Shown here piece by piece: positions 6,984 to 15,766 of a stretch of 36,328 bases of DNA. Source of the stretch: an uncultured Roseburia sp. GTDB lineage: Bacteria; Bacillota; Clostridia; Lachnospirales; Lachnospiraceae. The position numbers and the translations under genes are program-made. The DNA lies in NCBI GenBank assembly GCA_910584215.1, contig CAJTYI010000022.1, forward strand, positions 1 through 36,328. The letters run 5' to 3'. The first letter of the stretch is position 1, and each line of letters begins with the position of its first letter. Under the pieces are notes generated by a model that did no database searches, had not been told where the DNA came from, and was given only the letters and a program-made list of their open reading frames with translations.

Positions 6984-8138
6984 ATGGAAAGAAGAAATTT
7001 GATTCAGATGTACAATTTGCCGGAAGAGGTAAAATATTGTAAAAAATGTACGATGTCGAATCAGCGTCCGAGAATTACATTTGATGAGGAAGGCGTATGC
7101 AGTGCATGCCGGTTTAACGAATTAAAGAGAAAAACGGACTGGGACAAAAGAGAACAGGAATTAAAAGACCTCTGTGACAAATTTCGTTCAAAAGACGGTT
7201 CCTGGGATGTGATCGTGCCATGCAGCGGCGGAAAAGATGGAAGTTATGTGGCGCATCAGTTGAAATATAAATATGGGATGCATCCGCTTACGGTAACCTG
7301 GTCGCCGCTTGTCCCGACGGAAATCGGCAGAAAAAATTTAGATGCATTTATTGATATTGGCGGATTTGACAATATCTTGGGACGTCCAAACGGCGCCGTA
7401 AATCGTAAGCTGACAAAACTTGCATTGGAGTATCTGGGAGATCCTTTTCAGCCTTTTATATTCGGACAGTATAATTTCCCGCTTCAGATCGCGGTTCGAT
7501 ATGGTATTTCCTTAATCATGTATGGGGAAAACGGTGAGGTAGAGTATGGCGGCGATATGAAAAATGCATACCGGCCTACGAGAGAAATCACCGATTCGGA
7601 TCGGCATTATTTTTCCGGGATGGGACCGGAAGTGTGGACGAAATATGGTCTGAGCGAAGAAGATTTGCTTCCGTATATGGCACCGTCATACGAGGCAATT
7701 AAGAAAAATAATACGGAGATTCACTTCTATAGCTATTATAAATATTGGGATCCGCAGGAGAATTATCGTTATTGCGTGGAAAACACAGGGTTTTGCTGCA
7801 ATGATGAACGGAGTGAGGGGACTTATTCAAAGTATGCAAGCTTAGACGATCAGTTGGATGGATTCCACTATTATCTCTCTTACATAAAGTTTGGAATCGG
7901 ACGGGCGACATCGGACGCTTCGCATGAGATTAGGGATGGCCGAATCAGCCGTGAAGAAGGGATTGCCTTAATCGAAAAATATGACGGGGAGTTTCCGCAG
8001 AAATATTATGACGTATTTTTAGAGTACTGCGATATCACAGAAGAACAGTTTCGTGAATTTATTGACTCCTGGAGATCAGACCATATCTGGAAACAAACAG
8101 AGCGCGGCTTCGAGCTCAAGAACCCGATCTGGAAATAG
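6984..8138 (+). CDS. N-acetyl sugar amidotransferase, PP-loop type (PseA/WbpG family), first copy
   Basis: The protein has 384 residues. It opens with a cysteine cluster YCKKCTM...GVCSACRF that should bind zinc, followed by the ATP pyrophosphatase loop VIVPCSGGKDGSYVA (about residues 76-90). This architecture is that of PseA/WbpG-type enzymes, which replace an N-acetyl oxygen with nitrogen to give an acetamidino (Am) sugar. Next to NeuB- and NeuA-like genes the likely substrate is the nonulosonate or its CMP form, as PseA is known to act in pseudaminic acid amidination. A good ribosome site GGAGGA precedes ATG 6984. No glutaminase (HisH-like) or HisF-like partner gene is present in the window. 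A second, divergent copy lies at 14671-15747. Confidence 0.85.
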   Translation: MERRNLIQMYNLPEEVKYCKKCTMSNQRPRITFDEEGVCSACRFNELKRKTDWDKREQELKDLCDKFRSKDGSWDVIVPCSGGKDGSYVAHQLKYKYGMHPLTVTWSPLVPTEIGRKNLDAFIDIGGFDNILGRPNGAVNRKLTKLALEYLGDPFQPFIFGQYNFPLQIAVRYGISLIMYGENGEVEYGGDMKNAYRPTREITDSDRHYFSGMGPEVWTKYGLSEEDLLPYMAPSYEAIKKNNTEIHFYSYYKYWDPQENYRYCVENTGFCCNDERSEGTYSKYASLDDQLDGFHYYLSYIKFGIGRATSDASHEIRDGRISREEGIALIEKYDGEFPQKYYDVFLEYCDITEEQFREFIDSWRSDHIWKQTERGFELKNPIWK

Positions 8139-8170
8139 ATAAATAGTCAGGCGGAGGGAAGGTCATTATT

Positions 8171-10699
8171 ATGAGAAAGGCACAAAAGCAGGACATCCTG
8201 GAACTGATCGATACACTGCATCAGGCGCACGGGCAAATCAAAGATGATATAACAGATGGAAAGAACACGGCGGCGCAGGAAATGATAAGGCAGTGTCAGG
8301 AATGTGCCATCAGCATAGGGACAACGATAGAAAAGCTGGAGCGGGAAAATCATACGGCAGTATCTTTGGCAGAGGAATACTGTGAGATACTTTATCGTAT
8401 ACATGAGGAGTTGTATACCGAGGAAGCTAATGCAAATCGAATGGATAAAGTGTTACACAAATATCTTCTGAAAATGGAAAACAGTATAAAAAACGAGATA
8501 CCGGTCAGAAAAGAAATCGCGTTTTTTCCATACAAAGCCTCTATGTGGGATGCACTCGAAAGTGTATATCATGCTGCAAAAAGCGATCCGGACTGTGATG
8601 TCTATTGTGTGCCTATTCCATATTATGACAGAAACCCGGATGGAAGTCTGGGAGCGATGCATTATGAACGAGATCAATATCCGGCAGTTGTGGAAACGGT
8701 GGATTGGATGTCTTATAATTTTGAAGAGCGCCATCCAGATATGATATTCATACATAATCCATATGATGATTGTAATCTGGTGACCTGTATCCATCCGCGA
8801 TATTTCAGCAAAAATTTAAAATTGTATACGGATGCATTGATTTATATTCCCTATTTCATTTTGGAAGAGATAGAACCGGGGAATCAGTCGGCGATAGATG
8901 GGATCAAGCATTTTTGCTTTCTTCCCGGTATTATCAACGCAGACCGGGTGATTGTCCAGTCCGAGAACATGCGCCGCATCTATATAAACGAGTATGGGAA
9001 ACAAGCCCAATTATGCGGTCTGGGAGTCGAGCATACCAACAGAGACATACTTTTTAATAAATTTCTGGGCATCGGCTCACCCAAGCTTGACAAAGTAGCA
9101 TTTCGTGAAGCGTGTTCTATAGATCTGCCGCCTGATTGGAAAAAAATCATACAGAAGCGGGACGGCGCCAGCAAAAAAGTTGTTTTTTATAATACCAGTA
9201 TTACAGCATTGTTGACATACGGTGAGGAAATGTTGGAAAAAATGGAGAGGGTGTTTGCCCTGTTTCATGAAAAGAAAGACCACGTGGCGCTTTTATGGCG
9301 TCCGCATCCGTTAATACAGTCAACGGTTTCTGCTATGCGTCCGCAGTTATGGAAAAAATATGAAAATTTGGTAGAAACATATCGGCAAGAGGGTTTTGGA
9401 ATTTATGATGATACCGCTGAATTAAACAGGGCGATTTTGGCCAGCGATGGATATTATGGGGACTTTAGCAGTGTTGTCCAGCTTTATAAGAATACCGGCA
9501 AGCCTGTTCTCATGCAGACCCCCAACGAGGATTCCTATCTTTACCAGTTGTTCTTCTACGATTGGTTATGGGAGGGGGAAGAAATTATATATCCAACGGT
9601 GAATTATAATGCAATTTGCAGAACGAATCTTCTGACAGGAGAGACATCCGTTATCGCTAGGGCGGAAGAGGGCGATCATACCCTTTTGTTTGTAGGTATA
9701 TACAGGTGGAAAAACTCTATTATGTTCTCTAGCAGAAATGCGAGATCAGCGTTAGCGTTTTATCAGGAAGAGAGCCGGGAATGGACTTATATTGATGTGG
9801 AAGAGGACAAAAAAGGCTGGCTGGATTTCAGAGAGGGGAATGTTTTTGCCGTCGGCAGTTATCTGTATATATTTCCCGATGCGTTTGTAATTTTAAAAGT
9901 AGATATGGAGCAGAGAACGGTCGCCTATATCTATTATCCAGATATAAAGCCGGATGCTGATTTGCGCGGGGAAATAGAGCAAGTGGGACAAAAAATATAT
10001 ATTCCGGTCAAACATTCTAATAAAATTTATAAATTTGACCTTGCAACCGAACGGATAGAAATTTTTACGTTGGACACAAAATTGCAGGGAATTGATACGT
10101 TATGTTTTGATGGAAGGCTGTTTTGGCTGACAGGAGGCGGGCGAATGGTTGTCTCCTGGGAGGAGGAAAGCGGTAAATGCGCTTCTTTTTATGGGTTCCC
10201 TCAAAACTTTTGTAAATATACCGAGCGGGAAGGTGAAGCCGGCTGGTGGTTTTCGCAGAGTTTCTTCTATGGCGGTTCCATATATTTGATACCAAGTTAT
10301 GCGAATATGATCATTGAAATGGAACTTGAGTCGAACCGGATGAAAGAAATTTATGTTGAAGGTGAAGAAGAAGATGAAAAGACTGCCTTTCGTGCGGGCA
10401 GGTGCCATCAGGTGAAATATGGTATGACAAAACAGAAGGATCAGTTTTTGATGCTTTTATCCTCGAAAAATAAAAACTTGATCATCATTGACCTTGAGAC
10501 AAAGAAAATAAAAAAAGTTGAATATTTTCTCAGGTGTAAGAGTGGAGCGGATCTTCTTGCGGCAACCGGGTTCAATGATTCCGTACTGGATCTCAAAACA
10601 TGGCTTGGACATATCGTCAGTTTAGATTGTCAGAAAGCAGAGAGTAAGAGCGGGCAAGAGAAGATCGGGGAAAAGATTTATGCTTATTTACAGCAATAA
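8171..10699 (+). CDS. Large glycosyl/glycerophosphotransferase-like protein with C-terminal propeller-like domain
   Basis: The protein has 842 residues and three parts. Residues 1-110 are charged and helical, possibly a coiled coil. Residues about 112-480 resemble the CDP-glycerol glycerophosphotransferase/GT-B group: KEIAFFPYKASMWDAL, a Rossmann-like second half with VVFYNTSI, LLWRPHP (374-380), and YYGDFSSVVQLYKNTGKPVLM, matching the TagF-type D(Y/F)SS donor-site motif. Residues about 490-835 contain repeated Trp/Tyr/Gly-rich beta strands (for example GIYRWKNSIMFSS, IYIPVKHSNKIYKFDL, LFWLTGGGRM), which looks like a beta propeller. It probably transfers a sugar or polyol phosphate; the propeller may bind the acceptor. 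Substrate unknown. No membrane segment is seen. Confidence 0.6.
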   Translation: MRKAQKQDILELIDTLHQAHGQIKDDITDGKNTAAQEMIRQCQECAISIGTTIEKLERENHTAVSLAEEYCEILYRIHEELYTEEANANRMDKVLHKYLLKMENSIKNEIPVRKEIAFFPYKASMWDALESVYHAAKSDPDCDVYCVPIPYYDRNPDGSLGAMHYERDQYPAVVETVDWMSYNFEERHPDMIFIHNPYDDCNLVTCIHPRYFSKNLKLYTDALIYIPYFILEEIEPGNQSAIDGIKHFCFLPGIINADRVIVQSENMRRIYINEYGKQAQLCGLGVEHTNRDILFNKFLGIGSPKLDKVAFREACSIDLPPDWKKIIQKRDGASKKVVFYNTSITALLTYGEEMLEKMERVFALFHEKKDHVALLWRPHPLIQSTVSAMRPQLWKKYENLVETYRQEGFGIYDDTAELNRAILASDGYYGDFSSVVQLYKNTGKPVLMQTPNEDSYLYQLFFYDWLWEGEEIIYPTVNYNAICRTNLLTGETSVIARAEEGDHTLLFVGIYRWKNSIMFSSRNARSALAFYQEESREWTYIDVEEDKKGWLDFREGNVFAVGSYLYIFPDAFVILKVDMEQRTVAYIYYPDIKPDADLRGEIEQVGQKIYIPVKHSNKIYKFDLATERIEIFTLDTKLQGIDTLCFDGRLFWLTGGGRMVVSWEEESGKCASFYGFPQNFCKYTEREGEAGWWFSQSFFYGGSIYLIPSYANMIIEMELESNRMKEIYVEGEEEDEKTAFRAGRCHQVKYGMTKQKDQFLMLLSSKNKNLIIIDLETKKIKKVEYFLRCKSGADLLAATGFNDSVLDLKTWLGHIVSLDCQKAESKSGQEKIGEKIYAYLQQ

Positions 10700-10733
10700 A
10701 TAAAGATAGAATATGGCGCAGGAAGAGGACAAT

Positions 10734-11813
10734 ATGGAAAAAGTCAGTAAGTTATTTATTACCCACAATACCGCTACTGTAGGAGGTGCAAACCACAGCC
10801 TGAAAAATCTGATCAACGGGCTAAACGAAAAAGTAGATTTAATGGCTCCGAAAGATGCTTGGGTGAGCAGCAGAGTTTTGAAAAAATATTTTGGGCCAAA
10901 TATTCAAAACGTGTACCGATTTGATTTGCCGTTTCGGACAAGTTATCTGAGTGCGGTGGATCATTACTTGGACTGGTGTGAGAGGGAAATTCGTTATAGG
11001 AAAAATAAAAAAGCCATCATGGATTTGATTGCAGAAAAAGGGTATGATTTCATTCATCTCAACTCTTATGTTCTCTATCCGCTGCTGACAAGGAAATATC
11101 CTATATATATCCATATCCGTGAATTGTGCAATGCAAACTTGCTTTTAAAAAAGGCGGTACAAGGGAAGATGCGCAAGAGCCGTGGCATTATTTATATAGA
11201 TTTTCCGACAAAAGAGGCGTTGGGCGTTGCGAAAAACAGTATGGTTTTAAATAATCCGTTTGACCAGACAAACGTTCCGAATGTGGATTTGCAAAAAGTG
11301 AGAAAGCGTTATTCGATCAACGAGAGCGAAACGGTATTTGCTTTTATTGCCGCCAGTAATAATGCGGAAAAGGGAATGGAATTTGTGGCGGAGGCATTTC
11401 TCAAATCGTCATGTGAAAATGCAAAATTATTGATAGTCGGGCCGCAGAAGGTTTCAGCATTTACCGGTAAGAGCAATATTATCTTTACAGGAAAGGTTCT
11501 TGAAATGGATGAAATTTATGCGATTTCCGATTATGTGTTAAGGGGAGATTCGCAATTTTGTATCGGTAGGACTGTGTATGAGGGGTTATATTCGGGATGC
11601 AATGTATTGATTCCGGGCTGCGCGAAAACCGATGCACAAAAAGTGTTTGAATATGAAAGATTCAGGAATCAAATATTTTTTTATAAACCGAGAAATCAAA
11701 GAAGTCTGGCTGATTTGATTTTGAATAGAGCGGACAAACGCAAAGAGGCTGTGCTTGGGCTTAGCAATACGGCAGAATATGTAAAAAGAATACAGACATT
11801 TCTTTTGCAGTGA
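10734..11813 (+). CDS. GT4-like glycosyltransferase
   Basis: This is a 359-residue GT-B-type protein. The N-terminal half has THNTATVGGANHSLKNLI, a common opening of GT4 enzymes where a Gly-rich loop meets the donor. The C-terminal half has FAFIAASNNAEKGMEFVAEAF, AKLLIVGP, IIFTGKVLEMDEIYAISD and GRTVYEGLYSGCNVLIPG, where the Glu of VYEGL corresponds to the second Glu of the retaining GT4 EX7E motif. It should act in the cytoplasm using a nucleotide sugar. ATG 10734 is chosen because GGAAGAGG lies just upstream; an upstream ATG at 10713 lacks a ribosome site. Donor and acceptor are unknown. Confidence 0.75.
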   Translation: MEKVSKLFITHNTATVGGANHSLKNLINGLNEKVDLMAPKDAWVSSRVLKKYFGPNIQNVYRFDLPFRTSYLSAVDHYLDWCEREIRYRKNKKAIMDLIAEKGYDFIHLNSYVLYPLLTRKYPIYIHIRELCNANLLLKKAVQGKMRKSRGIIYIDFPTKEALGVAKNSMVLNNPFDQTNVPNVDLQKVRKRYSINESETVFAFIAASNNAEKGMEFVAEAFLKSSCENAKLLIVGPQKVSAFTGKSNIIFTGKVLEMDEIYAISDYVLRGDSQFCIGRTVYEGLYSGCNVLIPGCAKTDAQKVFEYERFRNQIFFYKPRNQRSLADLILNRADKRKEAVLGLSNTAEYVKRIQTFLLQ

Positions 11814-11846
11814 ATTCGCAAAAACAGATTATATAAGGAGAGACAT

Positions 11847-12917
11847 ATGAAATATGCTTTGATCGGATGTGGCAGAATATCACCAAATCATATTGTGGCA
11901 GCAAAGAATAACGGGCTTGAAATTGTTGCGATCTGTGATACGAATGCAGCGTGTATGGCGGATAAGATGTGCAAATTTGAACTGGGTTCAAATACAGGAC
12001 AGTATTTGGACTATCAAGAAATGATCGAAACGGAGAAACCGGATCTTGTTGCGATCTGTACCGAAAGTGGAAAACATGCGGCGATTGCGCTTTTTTGTAT
12101 AGAGCATGGCTGCAATTGTATTATAGAAAAACCAATCGCATTGTCGATTGCAGATGCAGACAAGATTATAGAAGCTGCTGTCCGGTACAAGGTTAAAGTA
12201 TGTGCATGCCATCAGAACAGGTTTAACAAAGCAATTCAAAAAATTCATGAAGCAATCACAATGAACCGGTTTGGCAAAATGTATTACGGGACGGCGCATA
12301 TACGTTGGGCGAGAGACAGGGAATATTATGACAGGGCGTCTTGGAGAGGAACCTGGGAGCAGGATGGCGGAGCATTGATGAATCAATGCATCCATGATAT
12401 TGATTTGCTGCGATGGCTGATGGGGGATGATATTGAGGAAGTCATAGGCATCACCGACCGCCAGAAACATGATTACATTGAGGCAGAAGATCTCGGGCTT
12501 GCTCTGGTAAGATTTCGTAACGGCGCTTACGGCGTGATTGAAGGAACGACAAATATTTACCCGAAAAATCTGGAAGAAACACTATATCTGTTCGGAGAGA
12601 AAGGAACTGTGAAGGCGGGTGGGGAAGCGGTGAATATCATAGAGGAATGGAGATTTTCTGATTATCTGGATGATCCGGATATGGTGAAAAAAGAGTGTAG
12701 TGAAATTCCGCCGAATGTTTACGGATTTGGTCATACGAAATTATATGCCGATGTGGTGGATGCCATTACACATGACAGGATGCCATTGGTGGATGCCTGT
12801 GCCGGAAAGCGCGCATTGGAATTGGTATTGGCGGTTTACAAGTCCGCTGCGACAGGCAGTAAAGTTTCATTCCCATTGGAGGCTTGCAGTACCACAGAGT
12901 TTGAGGGGCGGTTTTAG
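11847..12917 (+). CDS. wbpB: Gfo/Idh/MocA oxidoreductase, WbpB/WlbA-like UDP-sugar 3-dehydrogenase
   Basis: This 356-residue protein has an N-terminal NAD-binding Rossmann fold (YALIGCGRISPNHI, VAICDTN) and the family motif EKPIALSIADAD (about residues 94-105), followed by the alpha/beta sheet domain with GALMNQCIHDIDLLRWLMG. WbpB/WlbA enzymes oxidise C3 of UDP-GlcNAc-uronic acid. The call rests on the next two genes, an LbH acetyltransferase and a DegT aminotransferase, which complete the known WbpB-WbpE-WbpD route to UDP-2,3-diacetamido-2,3-dideoxyglucuronic acid. The gap to the next gene is 3 bp. The uronic acid precursor would need a UDP-GlcNAc 6-dehydrogenase encoded elsewhere. Confidence 0.82.
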   Translation: MKYALIGCGRISPNHIVAAKNNGLEIVAICDTNAACMADKMCKFELGSNTGQYLDYQEMIETEKPDLVAICTESGKHAAIALFCIEHGCNCIIEKPIALSIADADKIIEAAVRYKVKVCACHQNRFNKAIQKIHEAITMNRFGKMYYGTAHIRWARDREYYDRASWRGTWEQDGGALMNQCIHDIDLLRWLMGDDIEEVIGITDRQKHDYIEAEDLGLALVRFRNGAYGVIEGTTNIYPKNLEETLYLFGEKGTVKAGGEAVNIIEEWRFSDYLDDPDMVKKECSEIPPNVYGFGHTKLYADVVDAITHDRMPLVDACAGKRALELVLAVYKSAATGSKVSFPLEACSTTEFEGRF

Positions 12918-12920
12918 ACG

Positions 12921-13499
12921 ATGGCAAAGGAGTATTGGGCACATGAAAGCAGTATTGTAAGTCTAAATGCTGTAATAGGGAAAGAGACAAAAATATGGCA
13001 ATTTTGTAATGTGATGGACAACGCAGAAATTGGGGAGCAGTGCAATATCGGGCAGGGAGTATTCATAGAAAACGGAGTAAAAATAGGAAACCGTGTCAAA
13101 GTAAAAAATAATGTTGCCTTATATACCGGAATCATATGTGAGGATGATGTCTTTTTGGGCCCGGGATGTGTGTTTACGAATGTTCTTAATCCAAGGAGTT
13201 TTATTGAAAAAAAGAGTGAATTTAAAACAACCGTGATAAAAAAAGGCGCAACCATTGGTGCAAATGCAACTATTCTCTGCGGTCATACGATCGGTGAATA
13301 TGCATTGGTCGGTGCGGGGAGTGTGGTGACGTCTGATGTTCCAAAACACGCGCTGGTAATGGGAAATCCGGCACGCATTCGGGGGTATGTGTGTACCTGT
13401 GGTGAGAGATTAAACGAGTGCGGTCTGGAAGAATATGTATGTACAAAATGTCAAAAGCGGTATGTCAGTAAAAATGGGAAATTTGCAGTCAGGGAGTAG
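12921..13499 (+). CDS. wbpD: Sugar N-acetyltransferase, WbpD/WlbB-like (left-handed beta helix) with C-terminal zinc ribbon
   Basis: This is a 192-residue hexapeptide-repeat acetyltransferase: IGKETKIWQFCNVMDNAEIG, IGQGVFIENGVKIG, KVKNNVALYTG and CGHTIGEYALVGAGSVVT, ending in ALVMGNPARIRGY. In the WbpB/E/D pathway it would acetylate the new 3-amino group using acetyl-CoA. The C-terminus adds a short four-cysteine segment (VCTCGERL...YVCTKCQ) that looks like a zinc ribbon. The start codon follows the previous stop by 3 bp and the next gene begins 5 bp downstream, so the three genes form a tight block. Confidence 0.88.
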   Translation: MAKEYWAHESSIVSLNAVIGKETKIWQFCNVMDNAEIGEQCNIGQGVFIENGVKIGNRVKVKNNVALYTGIICEDDVFLGPGCVFTNVLNPRSFIEKKSEFKTTVIKKGATIGANATILCGHTIGEYALVGAGSVVTSDVPKHALVMGNPARIRGYVCTCGERLNECGLEEYVCTKCQKRYVSKNGKFAVRE

Positions 13500-13504
13500 A
13501 TTCT

Positions 13505-14629
13505 ATGGAATTTATTGATTTAAAGTCACAATACAAATATTTGCAGAAAGAAATAGATGAGAATATAAGGGAAGTACTGGGCGGAGCACATTTCATTCTT
13601 GGAACTAATGTAGATGAGTTTGAAAGAAAGCTGGCAGAGTATGTGGGAGTAAAGCATGTGATTTCCTGTTCGGACGGAACGGCGGCGTTACAGCTGATTT
13701 ATATGGCAAATCAGATCGGACAGGGTGACGCTGTTTTTTGCCCGGATATGACATTTATTGCATCTATAGAGCCTGCGTGTTTATTAGGAGCTACCCCTGT
13801 TTTTTGTGAGATAGATCCGGATACCTATAACATCAGTGCAAAGAGTCTGGAAAGGCAGATCCAGAAAGTGCAAAAAGAGGGTAAATTAAGGCCCAAAGCG
13901 ATTGTAGCGGTCGATTTTTTGGGTAATCCGGCAGATTATGACAACATAAGTAAAATTGCGTCCAAGTATCATTTGCTTTTGATTGAAGATGCCGCCCAAT
14001 CAATGGGGGCGTCTTATCATGGAGCTAAATGCGGCTCATTTGGCGATATTGCGGCGACATCCTTTTTCCCCTCAAAGCCACTTGGATGTTATGGAGACGG
14101 GGGTGCAGTTTTTACAAATGATGACCGCGTGGACAAGGTGATTCGTTCGTTGCGGGTACACGGGAAAGGGAAAAGCAAATATGACAATATTTACATAGGG
14201 ATCAATTCGCGGTTGGACAGTATACAAGCGGCAGTATTGCTTCCAAAACTTAACGTATTAGAGGAAGAAATGTTAAAGCGCCAACAAATTGCAGGATATT
14301 ATGACGATAAACTGCGGGCCAAAATCAGGGTTCCGTTTATTACAAAGAATGCCGTGTCCTCTTATGCGCAGTATGTTTTGATGACCGAATCAGAGGAGCA
14401 GAGAGAATTGTTGCAGGATACTTTATCTAAAAACGGGATACCGACAATCCGGTATTATCCGACGCCTATGCATCAATTGCCGGTATTTAAAGGCGTCAAT
14501 ACATATGAGGAAACTTATGATATATCGGAAAAGTATGCTAAATGTTCTTTTGGTATACCGTTTTCACCCTATATTAGTAAGGAGGAGCAGAAACAGGTGA
14601 TAGAACATCTATTGCAGGTTTTAGCGTGA
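13505..14629 (+). CDS. wbpE: DegT/DnrJ/EryC1/StrS aminotransferase, WbpE/WlbC-like
   Basis: This 374-residue PLP enzyme should convert the 3-keto uronic acid made by the WbpB-like protein into a 3-amino sugar, with glutamate as donor. Motifs are SCSDGTAALQLIY, CPDMTFIASIEPA, LIEDAAQSMGASY with the PLP-contact Asp, and the Schiff-base lysine Lys191 in FFPSKPLGCYGDGGA. The FxPSKxLGxxGDGG form is typical of WbpE/WlbC-type members rather than of the FGNK type seen at 4160-5578, so the two aminotransferases in this operon serve different pathways. The end overlaps a possible GTG start of the next gene. Confidence 0.9.
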   Translation: MEFIDLKSQYKYLQKEIDENIREVLGGAHFILGTNVDEFERKLAEYVGVKHVISCSDGTAALQLIYMANQIGQGDAVFCPDMTFIASIEPACLLGATPVFCEIDPDTYNISAKSLERQIQKVQKEGKLRPKAIVAVDFLGNPADYDNISKIASKYHLLLIEDAAQSMGASYHGAKCGSFGDIAATSFFPSKPLGCYGDGGAVFTNDDRVDKVIRSLRVHGKGKSKYDNIYIGINSRLDSIQAAVLLPKLNVLEEEMLKRQQIAGYYDDKLRAKIRVPFITKNAVSSYAQYVLMTESEEQRELLQDTLSKNGIPTIRYYPTPMHQLPVFKGVNTYEETYDISEKYAKCSFGIPFSPYISKEEQKQVIEHLLQVLA

Positions 14630-14670
14630 TGGAGTGTGTGGAAAGGGTAAAGAGAAAAGAGGTAGGAAAG

Positions 14671-15747
14671 ATGAAGGATAAAGTATGTGAAGTATGTGTG
14701 ATGGATACTACGGATCCGGATATAAAATTTTACGGAAAACGCGGCTGTAGCAACTGCAGCAATGCGAAAAAGACATATTTGAAAGTTAAAAAGGAGAGCA
14801 GAGATTTAAGAGGGTTAGTGAAAAAAATCAGACGCGACGGTGCAAATAAAAAGTATGATTGTATTATTGGAGTTTCTGGCGGGGTAGACAGCAGTTATGT
14901 TGCATATGTTGTCAAAAAACTGCATCTTAGGCCGCTGGCGGTGCATCTGGATAACGGATGGGATTCCAAACAGGCGGTGCTCAATGTAAAAAAGGTGTTG
15001 GACCAATTGGGCATCGACTTGTACAATTATGTGATTGACTGGGAAGAATTCCGCGATATCCAAATGTCATTTTTAAAGGCATCGACGCCGGATTGTGAAA
15101 TACCTACCGATCATGCGATCGTGGCAATTCTCTACAAAATGGCATTGAAACATCATGTTAAGTATATCATTGACGGCTGGAATATTGAAACAGAATGTAT
15201 TCTTCCGCAAAAGTGGTCATATGGACATGCTGATTGGAAGTACATTAAAAGTATTCAAAGTCAGTTTGGCACGAAACGGATAAAAACGCTGCCTCATTAT
15301 GGCAGATTTCAACGGATATTTTATGAGAAAATTGCCCAAATAGAACGGGTGCATATTTTAAATTATGTTCCGTATAACAAGGCGTGGGTAAAAGAAAAAT
15401 TGAAGAAAGAATTCGGCTGGAATGATTACGGTGCAAAGCATGACGAATCTTTTTATACCAAATTCTATCAAAATTATATTTTGCCGGATAAATTTGGGAT
15501 TGATAAGAGAAAAATGCATCTTTCCAGCATGATTGTTTCCGGGCAGATATCAAGGCAGGAGGCGCTCAGTGAACTGGAAAAACCTCTATACACGCAAGAA
15601 GCGGCAATCGAAGACCATCAATATTTTTATGAAAAAATGGGGATTTCCGAAACTGAGTATCAAAGAATAATGGAAAAACCAAAGAGGTCTTACTGGGATT
15701 ATCCTAATTATGAGAATGATTTTATTCATAAAGTATTTGGCCTGTAA
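14671..15747 (+). CDS. wbpG: N-acetyl sugar amidotransferase, PP-loop type (WbpG-like), second copy
   Basis: The protein is 358 residues from ATG 14671, chosen for its purine-rich ribosome site (AGGTAGGAAAG); GTG 14626 or ATG 14629 would add a basic tail. It has the N-terminal Cys pairs VCEVCVMDTT...GCSNCSNA and the canonical PP loop IGVSGGVDSSYVA, closer to consensus than the first copy. WbpG is known to amidate a 2,3-diacetamido uronic acid to an acetamidino form together with HisH- and HisF-like partners. Those partners are absent here, so ammonia may come from free ammonium or from proteins encoded elsewhere. Its position after wbpB/D/E-like genes supports the diacetamido-uronic acid as substrate. 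Confidence 0.85.
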   Translation: MKDKVCEVCVMDTTDPDIKFYGKRGCSNCSNAKKTYLKVKKESRDLRGLVKKIRRDGANKKYDCIIGVSGGVDSSYVAYVVKKLHLRPLAVHLDNGWDSKQAVLNVKKVLDQLGIDLYNYVIDWEEFRDIQMSFLKASTPDCEIPTDHAIVAILYKMALKHHVKYIIDGWNIETECILPQKWSYGHADWKYIKSIQSQFGTKRIKTLPHYGRFQRIFYEKIAQIERVHILNYVPYNKAWVKEKLKKEFGWNDYGAKHDESFYTKFYQNYILPDKFGIDKRKMHLSSMIVSGQISRQEALSELEKPLYTQEAAIEDHQYFYEKMGISETEYQRIMEKPKRSYWDYPNYENDFIHKVFGL

Positions 15748-15766
15748 CTGGTAGGAGGCATCTGCG

